Shown in pieces: positions 1-5,703 of a stretch of 6,908 bases of DNA. The notes under the pieces were generated by a model. The model ran no database searches, was not told where the DNA came from, and saw nothing but the letters and a program-made list of their open reading frames with translations. The position numbers and the translations under genes were made by a program. Numbering within the stretch: position 1 is the first letter of the stretch; each line of letters opens with the position of its first letter. This DNA is from CAZWEZ01 sp964632795. GTDB taxonomy: Bacteria; Pseudomonadota; Alphaproteobacteria; Rhodospirillales; 2-02-FULL-58-16. The DNA lies in assembly GCA_964632795.1 (NCBI GenBank), contig CAZWEZ010000137.1:1-6908 (forward strand), in the 5' to 3' direction.

Positions 1-532
1 TGCCGAGCGATGCCAGCTCGCCGAGGCTGTAGAGCGTGCCCAACAGGATGACGCCCGTTTTCAGACCCAGACGCGACAGGCGCACGCCGTTTTCGGCCCA
101 TTCAGGAATCCGGAACACATTGACGATGACGATGCCGGCGAGGATGCCCAGGACCACGTAGTTGAGGCCGAGCACCTGATGCAGGTATTTGGCGCCCATC
201 ACGGGGCCCATGGCTTTGCTCATTACGGCGATGAATGGGGCGACGTACCAGCGTACGGTCATCGCCACCACAAGGATGAAAATGGCGCCGGCGATCGTCG
301 ACAGGTAATAGTCGGCGTTGCCTTCCGTGTGCGTGCCCCACATGTGCCAGGCGCCGATGAAGAGGCCGACGGCGCCAAAGGCGTATCCCATGCCGATCAT
401 TTCGCCGACATACTTCTTATTGTGCAGATATCCGATCAATCCGCTCATGGCGCCGGAATCGGCCAAAAAGGCGATTGCAATCAAGATAACGCCCATGATC
501 AAAAGAGCCGGATGCTTCTTCGTGTAAACCAT
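1..532 (-). CDS. YeiH/UPF0324-family putative sulfate exporter, 5' part only
   Basis: This is the first 177 codons of a membrane transporter gene that continues past the left edge; no stop occurs in frame. The ATG at 532-530 follows a good ribosome binding site (AAGGAG, 9 bases upstream). Five hydrophobic segments are visible, at about residues 8-24, 45-65, 78-98, 120-140 and 156-175. Residues 120-177, including GLNYVVLGILAGIVIVNVF and RLGLKTGVILLGTLYSLGEL, resemble the start of the UPF0324/YeiH core, where a first helix ending in Gly-x-x-x-x-Asn precedes an 'LRLGxxLxG' helix. About 115 residues with three likely membrane segments lie before that core, much more than I recall for E. coli YeiH. 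Members are annotated as putative sulfate exporters; the substrate is not shown by the sequence. Placement near aprBA fits sulfate export by a sulfur oxidiser. Codon use is less GC-rich than in the apr genes. Confidence 0.72.
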   Translation of the reverse strand, partial: MVYTKKHPALLIMGVILIAIAFLADSGAMSGLIGYLHNKKYVGEMIGMGYAFGAVGLFIGAWHMWGTHTEGNADYYLSTIAGAIFILVVAMTVRWYVAPFIAVMSKAMGPVMGAKYLHQVLGLNYVVLGILAGIVIVNVFRIPEWAENGVRLSRLGLKTGVILLGTLYSLGELASLG

Positions 533-554
533 CAGATTTTTCTCCTTCGATAAG

Positions 555-575
555 TCCCGCGGCCGTTCCGCGGGA
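555..575 (-). other. Hairpin in the transporter 5' leader
   Basis: A perfect 8-bp inverted repeat (TCCCGCGG/CCGCGGGA) with a 5-base loop lies just upstream of the transporter's ribosome binding site. No T-run follows on either strand, so it is not a Rho-independent terminator. In the minus-strand mRNA it would sit about 8 bases before the Shine-Dalgarno sequence and could affect mRNA stability or translation. The repeat is seen; the role is inferred. Confidence 0.4.
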
Positions 576-592
576 TAGATCACGAGGCAGCG

Positions 593-616
593 GTCCCTCT
601 CCGATCAGGAGGGGAC
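593..616 (-). other. Second hairpin upstream of the transporter gene
   Basis: GTCCC and CTCC on the left pair with GGAG and GGGAC on the right, giving a 9-bp stem with one bulged base and a 5-base loop. It lies 17 bases beyond the first leader hairpin. Only TT follows on the plus strand and no T-run follows on the minus strand, so a terminator role is unlikely. Tandem stems just before a start codon suggest a structured leader, but no known riboswitch class was recognised. Confidence 0.3.
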
Positions 617-862
617 TTCAGGTGCCGCTCTGGTTTTGCCCAGGTGTTTCGAACTCTCGGTCAAGGGAGGAAAGACGCAAAGCCTTTCCGCCGCCGCAAA
701 AAAGGAGATAAGAGGTATATTCCCGGTTGAGAAAAGGGAAAGCCTCTGTCTAATAAACACTGGAATCGGACCCCCCGTCCAAAACAGCCTCAATGCGCCA
801 CGCTCGCCAATTCCGTAACGATCTCTTAGATAGGTTCTTATTGTTTTTTCGTCGCTTCCCCC
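617..862. other. Intergenic stretch without a recognisable gene
   Basis: Short open frames exist on both strands (for example minus-strand 605-793 and plus-strand 636-818), but none has a good ribosome binding site, recognisable motifs or the GC-rich codon pattern of the neighbouring genes. I found no confident promoter for the transporter here, although its promoter probably lies in or next to this stretch on the minus strand. Confidence 0.6.
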
Positions 863-891
863 AAAAAAAAGCGCCCGGAAAATTCCAGGCG
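863..891 (-). terminator. Rho-independent terminator, minus strand
   Basis: Read on the minus strand, CGCCTGGA and TCCGGGCG form an 8-bp stem (one G-T wobble) closed by an ATTT loop. The stem is followed after one base by eight T residues (870-863). This is a textbook intrinsic terminator shape. It lies about 450 bases beyond the stop codon of the last apr-operon gene. It therefore ends either a long 3' untranslated region of that operon or a separate short transcript. It also separates the apr operon from the transporter gene downstream. Confidence 0.8.
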
Positions 892-989
892 GGCTATGGC
901 TATTCGATCGTCAGGACCGGAAAAAAAACAGAAAGGAAAAGAACTTGCTTAGTAAGGACAAGGTGAAGGCGACCGCCGCCCTTTCCACC

Positions 990-1004
990 GGGATGCGCCA
1001 TCCC
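990..1004. repeat. Perfect short inverted repeat (hairpin)
   Basis: GGGATG and CATCCC are separated by CGC, giving a 6-bp perfect stem with a 3-base loop. No T-run follows on either strand. It could be a structural element of a transcript through this gene-poor region. Confidence 0.35.
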
Positions 1005-1083
1005 ACGGATAAGGGTTGCACGGTACAGGTTCCTGGAGACTTGAAAAGCCAACGAAACACCCCCCCGAAGTGTTATTATTAAA

Positions 1084-1113
1084 ATTATTAGCGCAATGAT
1101 TCCAAAATTACAA
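1084..1113 (-). promoter_or_regulatory. Possible sigma-70-type promoter in the gene-poor gap
   Basis: On the minus strand TTGTAA (1113-1108, 4 of 6 matches to TTGACA) is followed after 18 bases by AATAAT (1089-1084, 5 of 6 matches to TATAAT). Transcription from it would start near 1077 and run to the terminator at 863-891. The local A/T-rich background makes such matches easier by chance, so this is tentative. Confidence 0.25.
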
Positions 1114-1340
1114 GAAGTCATATCCCCTTGCTTCCGGCTCTCACAATATCTGGGGGTCGCCGCGGCTTGACCTTGGCGCGGATGACCGTAGAACACCAAT
1201 AAAATCATACAGTTGCGCCGGAAACCATCACCAGCGCATGCCCCCACATCTAGATACATCGGAACCAGCGGGATAAGCTTTCTTTCAAATTTTTATTAAA
1301 TTGATTCTAATATATTATCTGCTTGATTCGATGGTTTTTC

Positions 1341-2201
1341 TTAGTCCGTGTCCGACGTTGCCTTCCCCCGATCGCCGGCCGCCGCCTTGCCCAGCACGGA
1401 TTCCTTGACGGTGACGGTGGGTTCGTTGAACAGCACGTTCTTCATCCATTCGAAGCCCAGCCGCAGGAGGGCTTCGTCGTCGCTGCCGATCGCCTCCCGG
1501 GTCCGCGGATCGACCTCGTAGCTGTCCAGGAACCGGGTCTCGAGGACGAAACGGCGGAACGAGTCGACGTCGGTGGAGATCATGTAGAACATCTGCTTGA
1601 CGCGGACCTCCGGGTCCTCTCCGAAGGGCCCGCCGAGCGAGGCCCACGAGGCCGACTTCATGAGGATGTCGATCCAGCCGCGATTGACGCGGTCGTAGTC
1701 CCCGGTCCCCTGTTCGGCCCGGAATTCGGCCACCGTCTGGCGCTTGGTCCGGTCGTGGCCGCGGCAGTGGTCCTCCCTGACCAGGAAGCAGAAATCCTCC
1801 TTGCCGGCGGCCTCGGACATCTTGATGCTGGCCAGGCCCAGCGGATAGTAGCGGCACGACACCGGCCGGTCCTCGTAGACCCGGCAGCCCCGGTCGGTGA
1901 CGAAAGGGCATTCGCCACGGCTCCCGCCGCCCCGCATCCTCAGCCTGGCCACCGGCATCGGCGCCCGCTCCCAGTAGGCGGCCACGGCGTAGCGTTCCAC
2001 GAACTCCCCGGCCGCCATTGCGAAACGCCGGCGCAGACGCAGGATGTCGGCCGGGGTCAGGGTGATCTCGGCGTCGCGGCAGCACTCGTTCCAGCAGGCG
2101 ATGCCCCGGTGGCACGAAAAGGCAAATTGGTCGCCGTCCCGGAGCCGCGCCGGAACCACCGGGCCCGCGGTCTCGGGGGTCTGCCTCCCTCCCTCGGCCA
2201 T
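1341..2201 (-). CDS. YkgJ-family cysteine-cluster protein, third gene of the apr operon
   Basis: This 286-residue protein carries the YkgJ (CxxCxxCC-type) metal-binding signature. Cysteines lie at 30, 36, 40 and 41 in the first cluster. C98, C106 and C116 fall in the typical stretch GECPFVTDRGCRVYEDRP followed by SCRYYPLG. C138 and C146 make nine in total. The family is thought to bind zinc or an iron-sulfur cluster; no reaction is established. The C-terminal half (about 150-286) is mixed charged and aromatic sequence without a motif I recognise, and no signal peptide or membrane segment is seen. I chose the ATG at 2201 because GGGGAA lies 6 bases upstream; the frame is open to an ATG at 2321, but that start would overlap aprA by 88 bases. 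The gene begins 32 bases after the aprA stop, so it is probably cotranscribed. A role in APS reductase maturation, cofactor insertion or electron transfer is inference from position only. Confidence 0.82.
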   Translation of the reverse strand: MAEGGRQTPETAGPVVPARLRDGDQFAFSCHRGIACWNECCRDAEITLTPADILRLRRRFAMAAGEFVERYAVAAYWERAPMPVARLRMRGGGSRGECPFVTDRGCRVYEDRPVSCRYYPLGLASIKMSEAAGKEDFCFLVREDHCRGHDRTKRQTVAEFRAEQGTGDYDRVNRGWIDILMKSASWASLGGPFGEDPEVRVKQMFYMISTDVDSFRRFVLETRFLDSYEVDPRTREAIGSDDEALLRLGFEWMKNVLFNEPTVTVKESVLGKAAAGDRGKATSDTD

Positions 2202-2233
2202 GGCGTTTCCCCAACGGCCTGGGACGCCCCTTC

Positions 2234-4138
2234 CTAACCCTTGTCGACCAGGTCGACGTGCTGGCGCTTGAACAGCTTCCACTCGCCGGTCTCCGGGTCT
2301 ATCCTCGAATTGACGAAGCACTTCCAGTTGTCATTGTCCAGGTTGGGGAAGTCGGCGCGGTAGAAGAAGCCGGGATAGCGGGTCTCCTCGCGGAACAGGA
2401 TGTGGCGCAGGTGGGCCTCGGCGGTGCGCAGGCGGTGGTAGTTCTCCCACGCCCGCATCAGCTCGTGGAGGTCCTTGGCCCGCATGTCGACACTGTCCTC
2501 CTTGAGCATCTCCAGCAAATCGAGGCCCATCTCCAGCATCTTGGCGTTGGTGGTGTAGAAGGTCGAGACCCCGGCCACGTATTCGTCCATCGCCTTCTGG
2601 AGGCGCAGCTGGAACATCCTGGGCAGGATGTAGGACGGGTTGATGTCCTCGTCGGTGGTCATCTCCCGGTGCTTGAAGTAGTTGCGCACCGGCCGGTAGA
2701 TCTCGTCGGTGATGTCCTTGACCTCGCTCTTGAACTGGGGGTGGAAATCCATGTGCTCGAGGGCGAAGCGGACCATGCTCTTGGCGGCGATGCGGCCCTC
2801 GGTATGGGAGCCCGAGGAGAACTTGTGGCCCGAGGCGCCGACCCCGTCGCCGGCGGTGAACAGGCCCTCGACCGTGGTCATCCGGTTGTAGCCCCAGCGC
2901 CACTCCGGGGGCGAGTTCATGTCCTCGGGGCCCGAGGTCCAGATGCCGCAGCACCCCGAATGGGAGCCCAGCAGGTAGGGTTCGCTGGTGATCAGCTCCG
3001 ACACGGTTTCCTCGGGGCGGATGTTCATCCCCGCCCAGACGCTGGCCTGGCCGATGGTCATGTCGAGGAAGTCTTCCCAGGCCTCGGCCTCGAGATGCTT
3101 GATCTGCTTGGGGGTCATGGTCTCGGACAACGCCTTCATGGCGCTCGGGGTGTCCATGAAGATGGGGCCGCGGCCGTCCTTCATCTCCTTCAGCATCAGG
3201 TGGTTGCGCAGGCAGGTCGGAATCACCGCCGACTGGCCGTAGGGCGGGTAGTCGCCGAGCATGTCCTTGTTGCGGACCATGTAGTCCTCGCCGTAGGCGT
3301 TGAGCGCCTTGGCCTTGAACAGCAGGAACCAGGCCCCCACCGGGCCGTAGCCGTCCTTGAACCGGGCCGGGACGAAGCGGTTCTCCATCATCGTCATCTC
3401 GGCCCCCACCTCGGCCGCCATGGCGTAGGTGGAGCCGGCGTTCCACACCGGATACCAGGTTCGGCCCATGCCCTCGCCGGTGGAGCGCGGACGGAACACG
3501 TTGACCGCGCCGCCGCAGGCGATGAGGACGGCCTTGGCCCGGAACACGTAAAGCTTGTTCTCGCGCACCGAGAAGCCGACGGCGCCGGCGATGCGGTTTT
3601 CCTGGTTGGCGTCGAGCAGCAGTTTGACGATGAACACCCGCTCGTAAATGTTGTCCATCCCGAGCGCCTTCTTGGCCGCCTCGGCGACGATGGTCTTGTA
3701 GCTCTCGCCGTTGATCATGATCTGCCACTTGCCCGAGCGCACCGGCTTGCCGCCCTCGGCCAGGGGCACCCCCTTGGTGGCGTCGTCCTTCCAGATCGGC
3801 AGCCCCCATTCCTCGAACAGGTGGACGGTGCCGTCGACGTGGCGCCCGACGTCGAACACCAGATCGTCGCGGGTGATGCCCATCAGGTCGTTGGACACCA
3901 TCCGGCAGTAGTCCTCCGGGGTGTTGTCGCCGAGGTAGGTGTTGATCGCCGACAGCCCCTGGGCGACGGCCCCCGAGCGGTCCATCGCCGCCTTGTCGAC
4001 AAGCGTGATCCTGACCTTGTCGCCGGCCCAGCGGCGGGCCTCGAAGGCGGCCCCGCAGGCGGCCATGCCGCCGCCGACGATCAGGACGTCGGTCTCGATC
4101 TCGACGATTTCAGGGTTGCCGAATGTTCCCTCGGACAT
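2234..4138 (-). CDS. aprA: Adenylylsulfate (APS) reductase, alpha subunit
   Basis: AprA is the FAD-containing catalytic subunit of dissimilatory APS reductase, a cytoplasmic enzyme that interconverts APS with sulfite plus AMP. Its 634 residues match the family length. The N-terminal dinucleotide-binding fold is at 17-50 (DVLIVGGGMAACGAAFEA), followed by RSGAVAQGLSAINTYLG (54-70), typical of the fumarate reductase/AprA flavoprotein fold. The catalytic core includes RFVPARFKDGYGPVGAW (254-270) and GSHSGCCGIW (391-400). R259 and H393 probably correspond to the substrate-binding arginine and histidine known from the Archaeoglobus enzyme. A second FAD contact is likely at 428-452 (TAGDGVGASGHKF, SGSHTEGRIAA). 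The ATG at 4138 has GGGAGG 9 bases upstream and lies 35 bases after aprB. All expected regions are present, so the enzyme looks intact. Direction (sulfite oxidation or sulfate reduction) cannot be told from this gene alone; an oxidative role is likelier in an alphaproteobacterium. Confidence 0.97.
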   Translation of the reverse strand: MSEGTFGNPEIVEIETDVLIVGGGMAACGAAFEARRWAGDKVRITLVDKAAMDRSGAVAQGLSAINTYLGDNTPEDYCRMVSNDLMGITRDDLVFDVGRHVDGTVHLFEEWGLPIWKDDATKGVPLAEGGKPVRSGKWQIMINGESYKTIVAEAAKKALGMDNIYERVFIVKLLLDANQENRIAGAVGFSVRENKLYVFRAKAVLIACGGAVNVFRPRSTGEGMGRTWYPVWNAGSTYAMAAEVGAEMTMMENRFVPARFKDGYGPVGAWFLLFKAKALNAYGEDYMVRNKDMLGDYPPYGQSAVIPTCLRNHLMLKEMKDGRGPIFMDTPSAMKALSETMTPKQIKHLEAEAWEDFLDMTIGQASVWAGMNIRPEETVSELITSEPYLLGSHSGCCGIWTSGPEDMNSPPEWRWGYNRMTTVEGLFTAGDGVGASGHKFSSGSHTEGRIAAKSMVRFALEHMDFHPQFKSEVKDITDEIYRPVRNYFKHREMTTDEDINPSYILPRMFQLRLQKAMDEYVAGVSTFYTTNAKMLEMGLDLLEMLKEDSVDMRAKDLHELMRAWENYHRLRTAEAHLRHILFREETRYPGFFYRADFPNLDNDNWKCFVNSRIDPETGEWKLFKRQHVDLVDKG

Positions 4139-4173
4139 CGAATCTTTCCTCCCTAATCAGACGGCCGGCCGGT

Positions 4174-4599
4174 TCATTCGATGGTCGGCAGGTTCTTGCC
4201 CGGCTCGGTGAACAGGTTGTTGCTGGCGATGTCGCCGGGCTCGGGCTTGCCGGCGTAGGGGTCGATGGAGCCCACCGGGGTGGTCCGGATCGGGAACTTG
4301 AAGCGCTTGATCTCGCCGTCCCGGAACTTGATGGTCCACATGATGGCGTCGTCGGTCCGCAACGGGATGACGGCGCCGCCCATGGGCACGAAGTCGGCGT
4401 AGGAGCGCACCTCGATGGCCTGTTTGGGGCAGGCCTTGACGCAGGACTGGCACTCCCAGCACTGGTCCGGCTCCTGGTTGAAGGCCTTCATGCGCTCGGT
4501 GTCGAGGACCATCAGATTGTTGGGGCAGATGTGCATGCAGGCGGTCAGCTCGCCGCCCTTGCAGCCGTCGCATTTTTCGGTGTTGACGAAGGTCGGCAT
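4174..4599 (-). CDS. aprB: Adenylylsulfate (APS) reductase, beta subunit
   Basis: AprB is the iron-sulfur subunit that passes electrons between the FAD of AprA and the membrane electron carrier. The 141-residue protein has two ferredoxin-like cysteine sets. The first is C10, C13, C21 and C25 with a long insertion (CDGCKGGELTACMHICP), a hallmark of AprB. The second is C47, C50, C53 and C57 (CWECQSCVKACP). Together they hold two [4Fe-4S] clusters. The segment after about residue 65 is the AprB-specific tail, including a beta-rich part (about 74-104) and an extended end that in known structures wraps over AprA. The ATG at 4599 has GAGGG 8 bases upstream. It is the first gene of the operon, directly behind a strong promoter-like site, and the order aprB-aprA is standard. 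Confidence 0.96.
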   Translation of the reverse strand: MPTFVNTEKCDGCKGGELTACMHICPNNLMVLDTERMKAFNQEPDQCWECQSCVKACPKQAIEVRSYADFVPMGGAVIPLRTDDAIMWTIKFRDGEIKRFKFPIRTTPVGSIDPYAGKPEPGDIASNNLFTEPGKNLPTIE

Positions 4600-4629
4600 C
4601 GAACGATCCCTCTGTGGTGGGCGAGATCA

Positions 4630-4658
4630 GACATATATGGGCTCGGCTGTACTGTCAA
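4630..4658 (-). promoter_or_regulatory. Predicted promoter of the aprB-aprA-ykgJ operon
   Basis: On the minus strand a perfect TTGACA (4658-4653) is followed after 17 bases by TATGTC (4635-4630), or after 15 bases by TATATG (4637-4632). The aprB start codon lies about 30 bases further downstream. A near-perfect palindrome, CCTTGGCCGAGG (4662-4673), sits just upstream of the -35 box, where a regulator could bind. The boxes are seen; use in vivo is inferred. Confidence 0.55.
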
Positions 4659-4694
4659 ACTCCTTGGCCGAGGTCCCGGAGGGCTTCTCGGCGG

Positions 4695-4723
4695 TTGAGG
4701 TCGGCGCCCGGTTGGGGCCTAAT
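4695..4723 (+). promoter_or_regulatory. Possible promoter of the MazG-like gene
   Basis: TTGAGG (4695-4700) is followed after 17 bases by CCTAAT (4718-4723), four matches of six in each box to the sigma-70 consensus. Transcription would start near 4730, about 22 bases before the start codon. It is back to back with the predicted apr promoter, leaving about 36 bases between the two -35 boxes. Confidence 0.35.
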
Positions 4724-4752
4724 AGAGCTTCATCGCCCGTCGGGGGACCGCC

Positions 4753-5112
4753 ATGCCGAACAGCCTTGCCGAACTCACCGAACGCCTGGTCGCCTTCCGC
4801 GAGGACCGGGACTGGGGACGCTTCCACGGCCTCAAGAACCTGCTGGTGTCGCTCAACCTGGAGGCCGCCGAACTCCTCGAGCTGGCCCAGTGGAAGGACG
4901 ACCGCGAGGTCGAGGCGCTGGCCGCCGGGGATTCGGACTTCCGCCGCCGCCTGGCCGAGGAATCGGCCGACGTCCTGCTCTACCTGCTGATGATCTGCGA
5001 GAAGGCCGGGATCGACCTCGCCGAGGCGGCGGCGCGCAAGATCGAGGATAACTCCGCCAAATATCCCCCCGACAAAGCCCGCGGCAACTCCCGCAAGTAC
5101 ACCGAGCTGTGA
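4753..5112 (+). CDS. MazG-like / DCTPP-type nucleotide pyrophosphohydrolase
   Basis: This 119-residue protein belongs to the all-alpha NTP pyrophosphohydrolase superfamily, which hydrolyses (deoxy)nucleoside triphosphates to monophosphates plus pyrophosphate using Mg2+, usually cleaning the pool of unwanted or modified nucleotides. The metal-binding pattern is visible: E37 and E40 in LNLEAAELLEL and E70 and D73 in EESADVLLYLL. The preceding FHGLKNLLVSL (24-34) and the following KIEDNSAKYP (96-105) with a GNSRKY tail fit the RS21-C6/DCTPP1-like branch, which prefers dCTP and its derivatives; the substrate here is not proven. The ATG at 4753 has GGGGGA about 5 bases upstream. The gene is divergent from the apr operon and ends 10 bases from the convergent regulator gene. 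It looks like a stand-alone housekeeping gene with no toxin or antitoxin partner alongside. Confidence 0.88.
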   Translation: MPNSLAELTERLVAFREDRDWGRFHGLKNLLVSLNLEAAELLELAQWKDDREVEALAAGDSDFRRRLAEESADVLLYLLMICEKAGIDLAEAAARKIEDNSAKYPPDKARGNSRKYTEL

Positions 5113-5122
5113 GGTCCCCGGT

Positions 5123-5518
5123 TTAAGATTCCATGCCGTCGACCCGGCGTTTGGACTTACGCAGTTCGCCGACCGCCAGGTCGAAGAAGGCGTCCAGCTT
5201 GTCCTTCATCTCCGGGGACAGCCCGAGCAGCTTCGAGCGGGCGTCCTCAGGGTTGTCCTCCTCGACCAGCAGCCCCTGGGCCAATGCCGCCTCGACGTAC
5301 TTGCCGGCGGTGTGGGGGCTGCGGATGGCGGTCATGGAATTGAGGGCATCGGTCTTGCGCACCGGGCCGTCCCGCCGCCAGATGCCGGTCAGCAGGTCCC
5401 AGTAGACGGCCGAATAGAAATCCGTGTTGCCCTGGAAGACCTCCAGCCACCCGGCGCCGATACGGTCGGTCATCTCGAGGTATTCCCGGCGTTGGTCGTG
5501 GTTGTACTCGAGAGCCAT
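5123..5518 (-). CDS. Small MarR-like winged-helix transcriptional regulator
   Basis: This 131-residue protein looks like a MarR-type winged-helix DNA-binding protein. A helical N-terminal part (about 8-48) would be the dimerisation region. Residues 52-82 (from PVRKTDALNS to AALAQGLLV) fit the helix-turn-helix and recognition helix, with S67-P-H-T-A-G-K in the recognition position. The wing is EEDNPEDARSKLLGLSPE (86-103), close to the MarR 'D-x-x-D-x-R' wing followed by 'L(T/S)xxG'. A C-terminal helix (104-123) completes the fold. It is shorter than typical MarR proteins (about 140-160 residues) and has a weak wing, so assignment to the exact subfamily is uncertain. The ATG at 5518 has a purine-rich GGGGAAGGGGG immediately upstream. 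The gene is divergent from the lipoprotein gene, whose promoter contains an inverted repeat that could be its operator. The ligand is unknown. Confidence 0.68.
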   Translation of the reverse strand: MALEYNHDQRREYLEMTDRIGAGWLEVFQGNTDFYSAVYWDLLTGIWRRDGPVRKTDALNSMTAIRSPHTAGKYVEAALAQGLLVEEDNPEDARSKLLGLSPEMKDKLDAFFDLAVGELRKSKRRVDGMES

Positions 5519-5609
5519 GGCCCCCTTCCCCGAGGCGGTCGGAGCGTCCGCCGAAGACCGCGATCATGGCGAATCCGATTCGATTTTGCAAGCAATTCTG
5601 TATTCACTC

Positions 5610-5638
5610 TTGACATCATATATGATTGCATATATACA
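5610..5638 (+). promoter_or_regulatory. Predicted sigma-70 promoter of the lipoprotein gene
   Basis: A perfect TTGACA (5610-5615) is followed after exactly 17 bases by TATACA (5633-5638, 4 of 6 matches). Transcription would start near 5645, leaving a leader of about 60 bases with a good ribosome binding site. The spacer and the -10 box are overlapped by an 18-bp inverted repeat. Confidence 0.7.
5618..5635. promoter_or_regulatory. Inverted repeat inside the lipoprotein promoter, candidate operator
   Basis: ATATATG and CATATAT form a perfect 7-bp inverted repeat around ATTG. The whole element fills the spacer and enters the -10 box. MarR-family dimers typically bind A/T-rich palindromes of about this size in such positions and repress by blocking RNA polymerase. 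The divergent gene encodes a MarR-like protein, so it is the obvious candidate binder. The repeat is seen; binding is inferred. Confidence 0.5.
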
Positions 5639-5703
5639 TACACTATCGAATCTTATTGTCCCGCCCGCCGCCGACGGCGGGAACATGCCAAGGAGGTTCC
5701 GTC

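Larger units (their letters stand above)
863..1077 (-). ncRNA. Candidate small RNA between promoter-like site and terminator
   Basis: A promoter-like site at 1084-1113 and the strong terminator at 863-891 would delimit a minus-strand transcript of about 215 bases. Inside it are further self-complementary stretches: AACAC/GTGTT (1056-1074), a perfect GGGATG/CATCCC stem with a 3-base loop (990-1004) and a GGCG/CGCC stem near 968-980. No known RNA family was recognised. An open frame runs through the region and stops at 900, but its codons (runs of ATA, TTA, CTA) are unlike the neighbouring genes. The alternative is that this is simply the 3' untranslated tail of the apr operon. Confidence 0.25.

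Noticed and set aside
605..818. Short open frames on both strands in the left intergenic gap
   Set aside because: No ribosome binding sites, no motifs, and non-coding-like codon composition.
921..928. Run of eight A (T-run on the minus strand) as a second terminator
   Set aside because: No hairpin precedes it on the minus strand.
1056..1074. AACAC/GTGTT hairpin followed by A/T-rich sequence, as a plus-strand terminator
   Set aside because: The stem is only 5 bp with a 9-base loop, the downstream tract is not a T-run, and no plus-strand gene precedes it.
900..1259. Minus-strand open frame of 119 codons ending 9 bases before the terminator, with a hydrophobic stretch
   Set aside because: Codons such as ATA, TTA and CTA in runs are unlike the neighbouring genes, no start has a well-spaced ribosome binding site, and no family is recognisable. 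Its end next to the terminator is suggestive but not enough to call a gene.
1323..2237. Long plus-strand open frame opposite the YkgJ-type gene
   Set aside because: It is antisense to a gene with a clear cysteine-cluster signature and shows no motif of its own.
2258..4156. Very long open frame antisense to aprA (632 codons, plus strand)
   Set aside because: It mirrors aprA and results from GC-rich third positions removing stops on the opposite strand; its translation is low-complexity (rich in Val, Gly, His, Asp) and aprA is certain.
4753..5518. MazG-like and adjacent small regulator gene as a toxin-antitoxin pair
   Set aside because: The genes are convergent rather than cotranscribed, and the MazG-like protein fits the house-cleaning DCTPP type.
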